Assembly (NCBI GenBank): GCA_964503665.1
Contig: CAZDAR010000001.1
Location: 123,305 to 187,304, forward strand
DNA: 64,000 nucleotides
Direction of reading: 5' to 3'
Source: 40-80 sp964503665
GTDB lineage: Bacteria > Bacteroidota > Bacteroidia > Flavobacteriales_D > Crocinitomicaceae
The notes below the pieces were generated by a model that saw nothing but the letters and a program-made list of their open reading frames with translations, was not told the origin of the DNA and searched no databases. Below are positions 36,803 to 45,267 of this stretch, piece after piece. How positions within the stretch are numbered: the stretch's first letter is position 1; the number at the start of each line of letters is the position of its first letter. The position numbers and the translations under genes are program-made.

Positions 36803-36856
36803 ACAACTCTATAACGTATAAATGCTCTAAAAGTATGTTTTAAAGCCAAAAAAACA

Positions 36857-38821
36857 TCAAAAATAGGCAATATAACCGAAATGCACTTTCCCTTCTTTTA
36901 AACTGATAACACTATTCTTTTGTTTCCCTAAAGCGTAAGAAAGCGAAAAAGTACCGATTTTAGTTCCAAAAGCAAATCCAGCACCGAATCCAAGAGGTAA
37001 ATCCTCAAAGAAAGTGTCAGACCTATTTTGATAGTAACTTTGATCGTAAAATGCAAATGCGTAGGAATCTCTATCGACTAAGAAACGATATTCAACTGTG
37101 GCAGTGCTAAATGCAGTCGCATAGAGTTGTTCCTCATTGAACCCACGCTGAACAAGTTGACCGCCAAAACGATAGACTTCATTTTGGAAGTATTTTGGAG
37201 CACCTAAATAATTTCCTACAAGTCCGATACGAAGTATATTTCTTTTATATAGCGTGATGAAATGTTGATAACTTAAATGTAATTTATAAGTGATGCTTTT
37301 CGTAAAATTACTCGAGTCAGGAGCTTTTGTCTTTCTTTGTCCAATGGCACCATCCACTATCAATTGATACCCTTTTCTAGGATTAGGTAAATAATCCAAA
37401 GTTTGTTTATTCAAGGCGATGCCGTAGTAACTTGTCTTACTATCTCTTAAGTTGTTGAAAGTGCTACTGTTAAGACCTCCTTTAAGAATAGATGAGTTTT
37501 CATTCCGGTAATAAAACTTAATATAACTCCCATTATTTAAGGCGTATTGAATACCAATTTGAAATTTCAAATCTAAGTAAGATGTATCTCTTTTATAGAG
37601 ATTGAAATTGCCATCTAAACCAAATCGTGTTCTAAAGAGATTAGGGGTATTCAAAGCGATATCTAAAGATTGCGTTTGTTTTTGAATACTTTTCCAGCTT
37701 AAACTAAATGATTCTGCACGCTTTAATTCATTCACTAATTTGAGTTGTAATTCACCGGTCAACATATAGCCATTACCATTTGCTTTAGGTTGTAAGCCAA
37801 CGACTCCATTCGCTAAACTCACTTTTTTAGTTTGTAAATAGAGGAATAATTCGGCGCCCCAAGGTCTAAACAGTATTTCGGCAGGTTTTATTTCTTGAAT
37901 AAAAGGCAGCAATGAAAGACGAGAAGAAATTAAATCTAGCAATTCTTGATTAAATAAAGCGTCAGGCTTAATTTGAATGTAGGAGCTGATGAGTTTTTCC
38001 GAAATCCGTTGATCGCCACGAATGTTGATTTTTGTCCATCTTACTTCGGGACCTTTTTCGATAACGAGATTTGCAATCAGTGTTGTACTGTCAAATCCAA
38101 TACTGTCTAGCTTTACTTTTGCAAATGGGTAACCATTGTTCTCTAAAGACTGATGAATACTCTTTTTAAGTAATGTCAACTCACTCGAAGTAAAAGGATA
38201 GTTGGAAAGATACTTTTCAGTCAATCGTGCTTTTTTCTTTAGGAAAGAGATATCGTCGTCGGCAATTTTAATACGACTTTCTTTGAATTTAACCCCTTTA
38301 TAGATTTCATATTTAGCCTCATCAGTAAAATAAGCAGAACTATCGATTGATGCTAGCAAGAATCCTTTACGTTGTAATTTATAGACCTTTTTAGCAATGT
38401 ACTTCCGAGCGGAAACAGAGTCTTTGACAGATATGCTTTTAGTACTGTTTTGAACGTCTCTAAAATGATAGGAAAGAGAATAGGAAGATTGTGAAAAACC
38501 AATATTCTTAGTGAAAAAGAGTAGAATAAATATTGTGAATTTTAAAAAGAAATGTCGTGTGAAAGAGTTTAAAAGAGATTTAAAATCTTTTAAAATAGTT
38601 TTTTTTTCTTGGTAACGAAAAACTATTTTTGTATTATAAATTATACAAAATGAGGGAATTAAAAGAAAATAAAATGCAATACGATTAGTTGAAAGCGGGT
38701 TGTGAATACTTTTCCAAAGGGATGTTATGAACAGATAAAAACAAACAAACATGATTATGTTAACAAAAAATCGATGCATCTTTCTAATTTTTTCCGTAAG
38801 TTTGGACTTATCGTTTAACAA
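36857..38821 (-). CDS. Omp85/TamA-like outer membrane protein (start uncertain)
   Basis: A 654-codon frame. From about residue 92 there is a signal peptide (FLKFTIFILLFFTKNIGFSQ) and then POTRA-like segments (SYIQIKPDALFNQELLDLI) and a C-terminal 16-strand barrel of the surface-antigen D15 family, ending in IAYF with conserved RGF (VQRGFNEEQLYA) and FGYI. It is of TamA/BamA-like type. The first 90 codons contain no good start near the signal peptide and overlap the promoter region of a divergent small lipoprotein gene, so the true start may lie further in, perhaps at a non-ATG codon. Alternative ATGs are codons 15 and 24. Confidence 0.75.
   Translation of the reverse strand: MLNDKSKLTEKIRKMHRFFVNIIMFVCFYLFITSLWKSIHNPLSTNRIAFYFLLIPSFCIIYNTKIVFRYQEKKTILKDFKSLLNSFTRHFFLKFTIFILLFFTKNIGFSQSSYSLSYHFRDVQNSTKSISVKDSVSARKYIAKKVYKLQRKGFLLASIDSSAYFTDEAKYEIYKGVKFKESRIKIADDDISFLKKKARLTEKYLSNYPFTSSELTLLKKSIHQSLENNGYPFAKVKLDSIGFDSTTLIANLVIEKGPEVRWTKINIRGDQRISEKLISSYIQIKPDALFNQELLDLISSRLSLLPFIQEIKPAEILFRPWGAELFLYLQTKKVSLANGVVGLQPKANGNGYMLTGELQLKLVNELKRAESFSLSWKSIQKQTQSLDIALNTPNLFRTRFGLDGNFNLYKRDTSYLDLKFQIGIQYALNNGSYIKFYYRNENSSILKGGLNSSTFNNLRDSKTSYYGIALNKQTLDYLPNPRKGYQLIVDGAIGQRKTKAPDSSNFTKSITYKLHLSYQHFITLYKRNILRIGLVGNYLGAPKYFQNEVYRFGGQLVQRGFNEEQLYATAFSTATVEYRFLVDRDSYAFAFYDQSYYQNRSDTFFEDLPLGFGAGFAFGTKIGTFSLSYALGKQKNSVISLKEGKVHFGYIAYF
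38797..38804 (+). promoter_or_regulatory. Promoter -7 element TAnnTTTG for the 44-residue lipoprotein
   Basis: TAAGTTTG lies 33 bases before the lipoprotein ATG on the + strand. It falls inside the extended N-terminal reading frame of the Omp85-like gene on the other strand. Confidence 0.5.
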
Positions 38822-38837
38822 TTATCTATAATCAATT

Positions 38838-38972
38838 ATGAAATCAAAGCTGATCTTAATGCTTGTAGCTATGGTAGCAATCTTAGCTTATTCATGTGGA
38901 GCACCTAAAAAAGCTAAGTGTGATGCATACGGTGCTAAAAACGTACATACCAACGAATTGGCAAGCAGATAA
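38838..38972 (+). CDS. 44-residue small lipoprotein
   Basis: An ATG-started frame of 44 codons. The N-terminus is a signal sequence with hydrophobic core and lipobox AYSC (Cys at residue 20), then GAPKKAKCDAYGAKNVHTN. The mature part is only 25 residues and has a second Cys in the KCDAYG stretch. It is preceded by a TAnnTTTG element and followed immediately by a strong hairpin with a T-run, so it looks like a complete transcription unit. The C-D-A-Y-G motif recurs in small Bacteroidetes lipoproteins as I recall, but I know of no function. Confidence 0.75.
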   Translation: MKSKLILMLVAMVAILAYSCGAPKKAKCDAYGAKNVHTNELASR

Positions 38973-38976
38973 TTAC

Positions 38977-39004
38977 AAGGTCAACAATTGTTGGCCTTTT
39001 TTTT
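38977..39004 (+). terminator. Intrinsic terminator of the small lipoprotein gene
   Basis: Arms 38977-38987 and 38988-38998 form an 11-bp stem with one G-T mismatch; the T-run 38997-39004 follows and reaches the stop codon of the converging ABC ATPase gene. Confidence 0.8.
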
Positions 39005-39758
39005 ACGCTAATTTTTCTTTAATTTCTTTCATAAACTCAGAAGCATAAACGAAATCATTGACTTCTTTATTATCTGTTTTTATAATTGCTTTATTGTCCC
39101 CCGTCCACCAATTCTTACCACCATAAATAAAATTAATCGTATCACCGATTTCAATAACTGAGTTCATGTCGTGTGTAATTACAATTGTGGTGATATTGTA
39201 TTCATACGTAATTTCACGAATCAAATTATCGATAAGTATAGATGTTTGTGGATCTAATCCAGAGTTGGGTTCATCACAAAATAAGTATTTAGGCTTCATC
39301 GCAATCGCTCTCGCAATCGCTACACGTTTTTTCATACCTCCCGAACATTCAGAGGGGAATAAACCATTTTTATTAGCTAGATTCACGCGTTCCAAACAAA
39401 AATTGACCCGTTCTAGCATTTCAATTTTGCTCATTTTAGTGAACATCATTAATGGAAACATGACATTTTCTTCTACCGTCATGGAGTCAAATAAAGCAGC
39501 ACCTTGGAAAAGCATTCCGATTTCTTTACGTATTTCACGACGCTCATCTTCATTCATCTTTACAAAATCCACTCCTTCGTATAGAATTTGTCCTTTATCA
39601 ATTTCATGTAATCCAACAATGCACTTTGCTAAAACGGATTTACCTTGACCAGATGCTCCTATGATTAAATTTACTTTTCCTTGCTCAAAGGTTGCTGAGA
39701 CATCGTCTAATACTAGATGATTTCCAAAACTTTTAGAAATGTTTTTTACCTCAATCAT
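39003..39758 (-). CDS. mlaF: MlaF-like ABC transporter ATP-binding protein
   Basis: A 251-residue ATPase, starting at the ATG at 39758 (MIEVKNISKSFGNHLVL). Motifs are Walker A GASGQGKS, Q-loop MLFQGAALFDS, signature CSGGMKKR, Walker B YLFCDEPNSGLDPQ and the H-loop TTIVITHDM. The C-S-G-G-M-x-K-R signature and F-Q-G-A-A-L-F-D-S are diagnostic of MlaF/YrbF. It forms the maintenance-of-lipid-asymmetry transporter with MlaE. Its ATG overlaps the MlaE stop (ATGA). The C-terminal ~30 residues carry a regulatory extension. Confidence 0.9.
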   Translation of the reverse strand: MIEVKNISKSFGNHLVLDDVSATFEQGKVNLIIGASGQGKSVLAKCIVGLHEIDKGQILYEGVDFVKMNEDERREIRKEIGMLFQGAALFDSMTVEENVMFPLMMFTKMSKIEMLERVNFCLERVNLANKNGLFPSECSGGMKKRVAIARAIAMKPKYLFCDEPNSGLDPQTSILIDNLIREITYEYNITTIVITHDMNSVIEIGDTINFIYGGKNWWTGDNKAIIKTDNKEVNDFVYASEFMKEIKEKLA

Positions 39759-40495
39759 AATAGCATAATTTGGGTGATAATAAAGTTGGCTATCAAAATG
39801 CAAATACTACTAGTTACAACTGCTTCCGTAGAGGATTTTCCCACTTCAACCGAACCGCCTTTGGCATAATAGCCATAATAAGATGATATGGTCACAATGA
39901 TAAAACCAAATACAACTGTTTTTGTTAATGCATAAAAGACATCATACGTTTTAAAGAAAGAGCGTATTCCAAGTACATACGTTTCTGTATCACTCAGATT
40001 GGAAAGAAGCAAAGAAAGCCAACCACCTACCAACGCTAATGTCATTGAGAAGACGATTAAAATAGGAAAGAAAATTAATGCGGCGATAACCTTTGGAAGT
40101 ACAACGTAGTTCAGTGAGTTGATTCCCATAATTTCCAATGCATCAATTTGCTCTGTTATACGCATGGTTCCTATTTCAGAAGAGATACTGGAGCCAACTT
40201 TACCTGCCAGAATTAAGGAAATAATCGTAGGTGATAACTCCAATACGGTACTTGAGCGGGTGATGTACCCAACAGTATAAGCAGGTAAGAGCGGATTGTC
40301 CATATTGGAAGCGGTTTGTAAAGCAATAACACCACCAATAAAAACAGACATCAGTGAAACGATCATAATAGAATCAATACCTATTTTTTGAATTTCTTCA
40401 AACAATCGCTTTCTAAAAACGCTCATCTTTTCAGGCTTTGAAAAGATTGTTTTGAGCATAATAAGGTATTTACCAATATGTGCGATTAATTTCAC
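39755..40495 (-). CDS. mlaE: MlaE-like lipid transport permease
   Basis: A 246-residue membrane protein of the MlaE/YrbE family. Helical segments and the conserved motif L-P-x-x-V-G-(Y/F) are recognisable: MSVFIGGVIALQTASN, LPAYTVGYITRSSTVLELSP, IGTMRITEQIDALEIMG and YVVLPKVIAALIFFP. It forms the membrane part of the phospholipid transporter with MlaF, overlapping it by 4 bp. MlaD-type substrate-binding gene is not in this window. Confidence 0.92.
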   Translation of the reverse strand: MKLIAHIGKYLIMLKTIFSKPEKMSVFRKRLFEEIQKIGIDSIMIVSLMSVFIGGVIALQTASNMDNPLLPAYTVGYITRSSTVLELSPTIISLILAGKVGSSISSEIGTMRITEQIDALEIMGINSLNYVVLPKVIAALIFFPILIVFSMTLALVGGWLSLLLSNLSDTETYVLGIRSFFKTYDVFYALTKTVVFGFIIVTISSYYGYYAKGGSVEVGKSSTEAVVTSSICILIANFIITQIMLL

Positions 40496-40627
40496 AGGTC
40501 GAATTGTATTTTTTATTTATGAGGTGTAAATGTAATGAAAATCTTCTAAGTTTATAGCTGTGTGTGTGCAAAACTATTCAAATCCATTATTTTAATCATC
40601 TGCGAGTGAATATAAGAAATGAGCTCC

Positions 40628-41710
40628 TTAATTGATGCGATTATAAAAAGCAATTCCTTCTTCCAGCAATTCCATCGTGATTTTTTCATTAATATTGGTA
40701 GAGCCAATAGCGTTTAATAATACAGCTAGTACTTGTTCACTCTCATTTTTCTTGTCATTTTGCATGAAGCCCCAAAGATACTCTGCTTGGACATTCTTTA
40801 TTTCGGGTAAACTTACTTTTTCCGTAATAGTTGAACAGATTTCATTCAGTGTTTCTTGATTTAATAATCCTTTTTTCCACGACCAAAATGACTCTACGAT
40901 GATACCCATCCCAACTGCAATTCCGTGATTGAGTGCTTGTTTGTTTTCCAGAAAAAGGCTCTCAATAGCATGTCCAAAAGTGTGTCCGAAGTTTAAGGTT
41001 TTACGGCTGTTTTGCTCAAAAGAATCAGCTTTAACAATCGTATTTTTGATTTCTAACGAATGACCAATAAACGATTCGGGCATTATGAAATCTTTGAAAT
41101 CTATGGTTTTCAGTTCTTCCCAATGTAATTTATCGACGATTAATCCATGTTTCAACATTTCCATCCAACCACCGATTTTATCCTCTATCGGTAAAGTCAT
41201 TAAGAAAGCGGGATCTATAAAAACTGCTTTTGGATTGGCGAAAACACCGACCATGTTTTTGTAATTGGCTAAATCGACGGCTGTTTTCCCACCAATGGAA
41301 GCGTCGACCATCGCCAATAGGGAAGTGGGAACGTGGATAAAATCGATACCTCTTTTATATAAAGAAGCGATAAAACCACCCATGTCTGTTATGACGCCAC
41401 CGCCTAAGCAAATAGCGATATCTTTTCGAGTGATATGATATTCTGCAAAAGCTTCCCAAACTTGAATGCACGTTTGAATGGTTTTATTCTCTTCTCCCGC
41501 TGGTAAAACGATCACTTCTGCGTCACTTAATATTTCGAAATTAGCAATCAAATATTCCAAACAATATTCGTGGGTGTTTTCATCCACAAAGATGATTTTC
41601 TTTGAATCGGCGTAGTTTTGAGCTAAAAATACCTCAAAGTCACCAGATAAAATAGACGCAATGTTTACTGTGTAATCCAAACAGTGAATGGATTGTTTTT
41701 TAATAGTCAT
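40628..41710 (-). CDS. aroB: 3-dehydroquinate synthase
   Basis: A 360-residue AroB of the usual length. NAD-binding CLGGGVITDMGGFIASLYKR, the zinc/substrate region VPTSLLAMVDASIGGKTA and RKTLNFGHTFGHAIE (two zinc His) are all intact. It converts DAHP to 3-dehydroquinate, the second step in the shikimate pathway. It stands alone, with its start at 41710 and a 130-bp gap to mlaE. Confidence 0.95.
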   Translation of the reverse strand: MTIKKQSIHCLDYTVNIASILSGDFEVFLAQNYADSKKIIFVDENTHEYCLEYLIANFEILSDAEVIVLPAGEENKTIQTCIQVWEAFAEYHITRKDIAICLGGGVITDMGGFIASLYKRGIDFIHVPTSLLAMVDASIGGKTAVDLANYKNMVGVFANPKAVFIDPAFLMTLPIEDKIGGWMEMLKHGLIVDKLHWEELKTIDFKDFIMPESFIGHSLEIKNTIVKADSFEQNSRKTLNFGHTFGHAIESLFLENKQALNHGIAVGMGIIVESFWSWKKGLLNQETLNEICSTITEKVSLPEIKNVQAEYLWGFMQNDKKNESEQVLAVLLNAIGSTNINEKITMELLEEGIAFYNRIN

Positions 41711-42022
41711 TATTTATACTAAATATGCTACAAATATTGAAATAATATAATTAAGGATTGCTTAAATCAGTTTAATTTTATTTCCTTTTATGTCATAGAA
41801 ATAAATTTGGGTACTTTTTAAAAATGATAATCACTGTAGTAAAATCAACGTATCTGGAATATTTCTTTTTACCTTCTAAATCGATCACAAAACTATCTTT
41901 TTTTGAAATCAAGTAGGATACAAAATGATTTAGAAATTGTTTCTTCTGTGTTTTTGAATTTATTTTACGCACGGTTTTTAAAATAATACCTAACTTAGAA
42001 GAGGATATTTAAAATAGAAAAT
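41711..42022. other. Intergenic region of 312 bp with a possible 59-residue minus-strand frame
   Basis: This stretch has no clear gene. The minus strand has an open frame 41793-41972 from a GTG (start RKINSKTQKKQ, end KYPNLFL), lysine-rich, with no recognised family. The frame is open further upstream by about 20 codons to a TAA but without another good start. It lies 83 bp upstream of aroB. I also see no strong promoter match for the downstream + strand lipoprotein gene here, only AT-rich DNA. Confidence 0.3.
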
Positions 42023-42250
42023 ATGAGAAATACCTTGAAATTGACCTTTGCAGTAAGTGTTTTTTCTTTAGGAATGATTTTTACGTCTTGTGCAAATGAG
42101 ACGAAAACAAATGAAGAAGCGACACATCAGCATGAAGCAACAGAAGAAATTTATTATTGTCCAATGCACCCAGAAGTTACTGGAAAAAATGGAGATGAGT
42201 GTGAGAAGTGTGGTGGAATGAAATTAGTAAAGAAAGTAGAAAGAGAGTGA
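42023..42250 (+). CDS. Small lipoprotein with heavy-metal-binding domain
   Basis: A 75-residue lipoprotein with lipobox FTSC (Cys at residue 23). The mature part starts with a His-containing acidic linker (THQHEATEE), followed by the heavy-metal-binding (HMBD) pattern YYCPMHPEV, CEKCGGMKL. This C-P-M-H-P and C-x2-C module occurs in copper and other P-type ATPases and in periplasmic lipoproteins of Bacteroidetes. It probably binds Cu or Zn in the periplasm. It is a one-gene unit, closed by a strong terminator. Confidence 0.82.
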   Translation: MRNTLKLTFAVSVFSLGMIFTSCANETKTNEEATHQHEATEEIYYCPMHPEVTGKNGDECEKCGGMKLVKKVERE

Positions 42251-42264
42251 TTTAATCGAAAATC

Positions 42265-42296
42265 AAAAAAAGCCACTTCAATTGAAGTGGCTTTTT
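42265..42296. terminator. Bidirectional intrinsic terminator
   Basis: A perfect 32-base palindrome with A6 on the left and T6 on the right. It ends both the metal-binding lipoprotein gene (+) and the palmitoyltransferase-like gene (-). Confidence 0.92.
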
Positions 42297-42317
42297 TGAT
42301 ATATAGAATTTGTATTC

Positions 42318-43586
42318 TTATTTCTTATCGACATCAACATGTGCTAATTCTTCTGCTTGGTAATCACCATTCTCTAATTTAACTTTACATTTCTGGAAAG
42401 TCTCGATAGTGTATTTCACGTCTTCTAAACTGTGAGAAGCTGTTGGAATTAAACGTAACATGATTGTTCCTTTCGGTACAACTGGATAAATTACAATCGA
42501 ACAGAAGATACCATAATTCTCACGTAGATCGAATGTTAAATTTGTTGCTTCTGCCAAGTCACCTTTTAAGAAAACTGGAGAAACAGGAGAGTTTGTGTCA
42601 CCGATGTCAAATCCAGCATCTTTTAATCCGCTTTGTAATGCGCGAACAATTGTCCACAATTTCTCTTTGTGCTCAGGTTGTGTTCTTAAGATCTCTAAAC
42701 GCTTTCTTGCCCCAATTGTAATCGCAATAGGCAATGATTTTGCATAAATTTGAGAACGCATGTTGTAACGGAAGTAATCCATGATTTCCTCTGTTCCACA
42801 AACAAATCCACCGATAGAAGCCATTGACTTAGCGAATGTTGCGAAGATGATATCAATCTCTTCACTTACGCCTTGCTCTTCAGCTGTACCTTGACCTGTT
42901 TTTCCCATCGTTCCAAAACCATGAGCATCATCCACCAAAAGACGGAAGCTGTATTTTCCTGATTTCTTTATATCTACAATTTCTTTTAACTTTCCTTGAT
43001 CTCCTGCCATTCCGAAAACTCCTTCCGTAATCACTAAAATACCACCACCCGTTTTTTCTGTCAACGATGTAGCATTTTGTAATTGCTTTTTAAGGCTTTC
43101 CATATCATTGTGTTGAAAAACAAAACGTTTTCCTGAATGAAGACGCATTCCGTCAAGAATACAAGCGTGAGATTCGCTGTCGTAAACGATAACATCATTT
43201 CTACCCACTAATGAATCAATTGCAGAAACCATTCCTTGGTAGCCGAAATTAAGAACGAACGCATCTTCTTTGCCCATGAAATCTGCAATTTCATTTTCTA
43301 ATTGTTCGTGCTCATTCGTTTGACCAGTCATCATACGAGATCCCATTGCGTATGCTAGACCGTATTGCGCGGCAGCATCAGCGTCTATTTTACGAACTTC
43401 AGGTAAGTTAGCCAAACCTAAGTAATTATTAACAGACCAAACCAAACATTTCTTTCCACGGAAAGTCATGTGTGAACCAATTTCACCTTCTAACTTTGGA
43501 AAAGTAAAATATCCATGAACACCTTTTGAATATTGCCCAATAGGACCTTTGAATTCACGGATTTTATCAAAAATATCATGTGCCAT
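42318..43586 (-). CDS. Alpha-oxoamine synthase, serine palmitoyltransferase-like
   Basis: A 422-residue PLP enzyme of the alpha-oxoamine synthase family (SPT, KBL, BioF). The PLP lysine is K253 in FATFAKSMASIGGF; LVDDAHGFGTMGKTGQG is the cofactor-stacking region; the N-terminal NNYLGLANLPEV and GSRMMTGQTNEHEQLE are typical. In Bacteroidetes this branch condenses serine (or cysteate) with a fatty acyl-CoA for sphingolipids or sulfonolipids. It stands alone between a TAnnTTTG promoter at 43616-43623 and a strong terminator. The choice of amino acid cannot be read from the sequence. Confidence 0.82.
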   Translation of the reverse strand: MAHDIFDKIREFKGPIGQYSKGVHGYFTFPKLEGEIGSHMTFRGKKCLVWSVNNYLGLANLPEVRKIDADAAAQYGLAYAMGSRMMTGQTNEHEQLENEIADFMGKEDAFVLNFGYQGMVSAIDSLVGRNDVIVYDSESHACILDGMRLHSGKRFVFQHNDMESLKKQLQNATSLTEKTGGGILVITEGVFGMAGDQGKLKEIVDIKKSGKYSFRLLVDDAHGFGTMGKTGQGTAEEQGVSEEIDIIFATFAKSMASIGGFVCGTEEIMDYFRYNMRSQIYAKSLPIAITIGARKRLEILRTQPEHKEKLWTIVRALQSGLKDAGFDIGDTNSPVSPVFLKGDLAEATNLTFDLRENYGIFCSIVIYPVVPKGTIMLRLIPTASHSLEDVKYTIETFQKCKVKLENGDYQAEELAHVDVDKK

Positions 43587-43615
43587 TATAGAAAACTATT
43601 ATAATTTATATCGTG

Positions 43616-43623
43616 CAAAGGTA
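43616..43623 (-). promoter_or_regulatory. Promoter -7 element TAnnTTTG for the SPT-like gene
   Basis: TACCTTTG on the minus strand, 30 bases before the ATG at 43586. Confidence 0.6.
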
Positions 43624-43693
43624 ATTTTAAAATTGAATAAAAGCGAATATTAACTCTTCAACTTATGAACAGCCAACGGTTCTTCTCACTCTC

Positions 43694-45103
43694 TTAGTTA
43701 CAAATTGTTTGCTCTGTGATGTTAAGAATTTCACGAACTTCTTCTAAAGTAGGTGCTTCTGCATACGTTCTCAAAACTGGTTCCGTTCCAGAAGGGCGTA
43801 TCATTAACCATCGTTCGTCATCAAAGAAATACTTGAATCCATCTAATGTTTTCACCTCTTTCACCTGATATTTTCCAAATGATTTATAATTATCCGCTTT
43901 GCAATTCGCAATAATCTGCGTTTTTAATTCTTCAGTAATGTGTAAGTCGTTTCGCTCAAATTTGAACTCACCAACAATTTCATACACTTCTTGAATTAAG
44001 TCATTCAGCGATTTACCCGATTTCGCCATAAATTCCCAGATAATTATTCCAACCCATATTCCATCACGTTCAGGAATATGACCTTTTACGGCAATCCCAC
44101 CAGATTCTTCACCACCAATTAGGACATCTTCCTCCACCATAATCTTAGCGATGTCTTTGAAACCAATACGAGTTGTTTGGTGCTCTAAACCGTAGTGTTT
44201 GGCCATCTTTTCAATACGAGGCGTACAACTAAATGCAGTTACAATCTTACCAGTCATTCCTTTATACTTTGCCAAATAATGTATGAGTAAAAGAATGATA
44301 TGATGAGAATCAATAAATTCCCCATTTCCATTGTATAGACCAATTCTGTCGGCATCGCCGTCAGTCACTAAAGCACAATCAATCGTTCCATCTTCTTTCA
44401 GGAATTGCTCTAATTCTTTCAGGTTTTTAGCAATCGGTTCAGGTGCTTGCCCCATGAAAGATGGGTTATATTCTGCATGTAAAAAGGCGATATCCGGAAA
44501 TATTTTTTTCATTACCTTTTGACCTGCTCCGTACATAGCATCATACGCTAAATTCAAACCAGACTTCTTGATTAAATCAATGTCGAAATGTTCGATGACA
44601 GCATTTACATAGTCTTTTCCAATCGCTAATTCTTTCAATGATCCATCTTTTTTAGCCTTTTCAATATCGACTTTTTCATAGTCAATTGGGCATGTGTCGG
44701 GAATTAAATCTTCAATTTCTTGAATGAGTTCAGGTTGTAATGGACCGCCGAAATGTGCTTTTACTTTATAACCATTGTAAGAAGGTGGATTGTGACTTGC
44801 CGTCAAAATGATTCCTATGTTGCAGTTGTAATTCTTCGTCGCTAATGAAATCATTGGAGTTGAAGTAATGCCACTGTGGAAATAAACTTTCATACCTTCA
44901 TGTAAATAGATCTTGATGGCTGTTTCCATGAATAACTCACCACCAAATCGGCAGTCGTGACCAATAATGATAGAAGGGTTCTCAAAGTTTATCTTCATCC
45001 ATGCTGCAGTAGCGTATGCAATTCTAGCGACGTTGTTTGTTGTGTATTCTTTTGCGATAACTGCACGCCATCCGTCAGTTCCAAATTTTATTTTGTATGC
45101 CAA
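43694..45103 (-). CDS. Phosphoglucomutase/phosphomannomutase family enzyme
   Basis: A 469-residue alpha-D-phosphohexomutase. I choose the TTG at 45103 (giving AYKIKFGTDGWRAVIA at the N-terminus), since a further upstream TTG at 45133 lies inside a TAnnTTTG promoter element. The catalytic phosphoserine is Ser103 in TASHNPPSYNGY, the metal site DGDADRIG, the sugar loop GGEESGGIAVK and the phosphate-binding RPSGTEPVLRTYAE. It interconverts hexose 1- and 6-phosphates for cell-wall or exopolysaccharide precursors, fitting the adjacent glycosyltransferase gene on the same strand. Confidence 0.9.
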   Translation of the reverse strand: MAYKIKFGTDGWRAVIAKEYTTNNVARIAYATAAWMKINFENPSIIIGHDCRFGGELFMETAIKIYLHEGMKVYFHSGITSTPMISLATKNYNCNIGIILTASHNPPSYNGYKVKAHFGGPLQPELIQEIEDLIPDTCPIDYEKVDIEKAKKDGSLKELAIGKDYVNAVIEHFDIDLIKKSGLNLAYDAMYGAGQKVMKKIFPDIAFLHAEYNPSFMGQAPEPIAKNLKELEQFLKEDGTIDCALVTDGDADRIGLYNGNGEFIDSHHIILLLIHYLAKYKGMTGKIVTAFSCTPRIEKMAKHYGLEHQTTRIGFKDIAKIMVEEDVLIGGEESGGIAVKGHIPERDGIWVGIIIWEFMAKSGKSLNDLIQEVYEIVGEFKFERNDLHITEELKTQIIANCKADNYKSFGKYQVKEVKTLDGFKYFFDDERWLMIRPSGTEPVLRTYAEAPTLEEVREILNITEQTICN

Positions 45104-45130
45104 TTTCGTAAGTGTTAAAGTTTTAAAAAA

Positions 45131-45138
45131 CAAAGATA
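45131..45138 (-). promoter_or_regulatory. Promoter -7 element TAnnTTTG for the phosphohexomutase gene
   Basis: TATCTTTG on the minus strand, 28 bases before the TTG at 45103. Its position argues against initiation at 45133. Confidence 0.55.
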
Positions 45139-45267
45139 TAAGTTTAGCGAAAGAAAGCTATTATTTTGCTTTATTTTTGAATTAAAATTAGTGATCTCTA
45201 CTATCTTTTCCTGTCCGAAAATAAAAACGGATGGTTGGCCGAAGCCGAAGCGTAACTCTTAATTATG

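Noticed and set aside
39759..39803. Longer MlaF start at 39803
   Set aside because: It would overlap mlaE by 49 bases; the ATG at 39758 overlaps by 4 and starts the family sequence.
45104..45133. Phosphohexomutase start at TTG 45133
   Set aside because: The codon is part of a TAnnTTTG element, and the homologous N-terminus begins at 45103.
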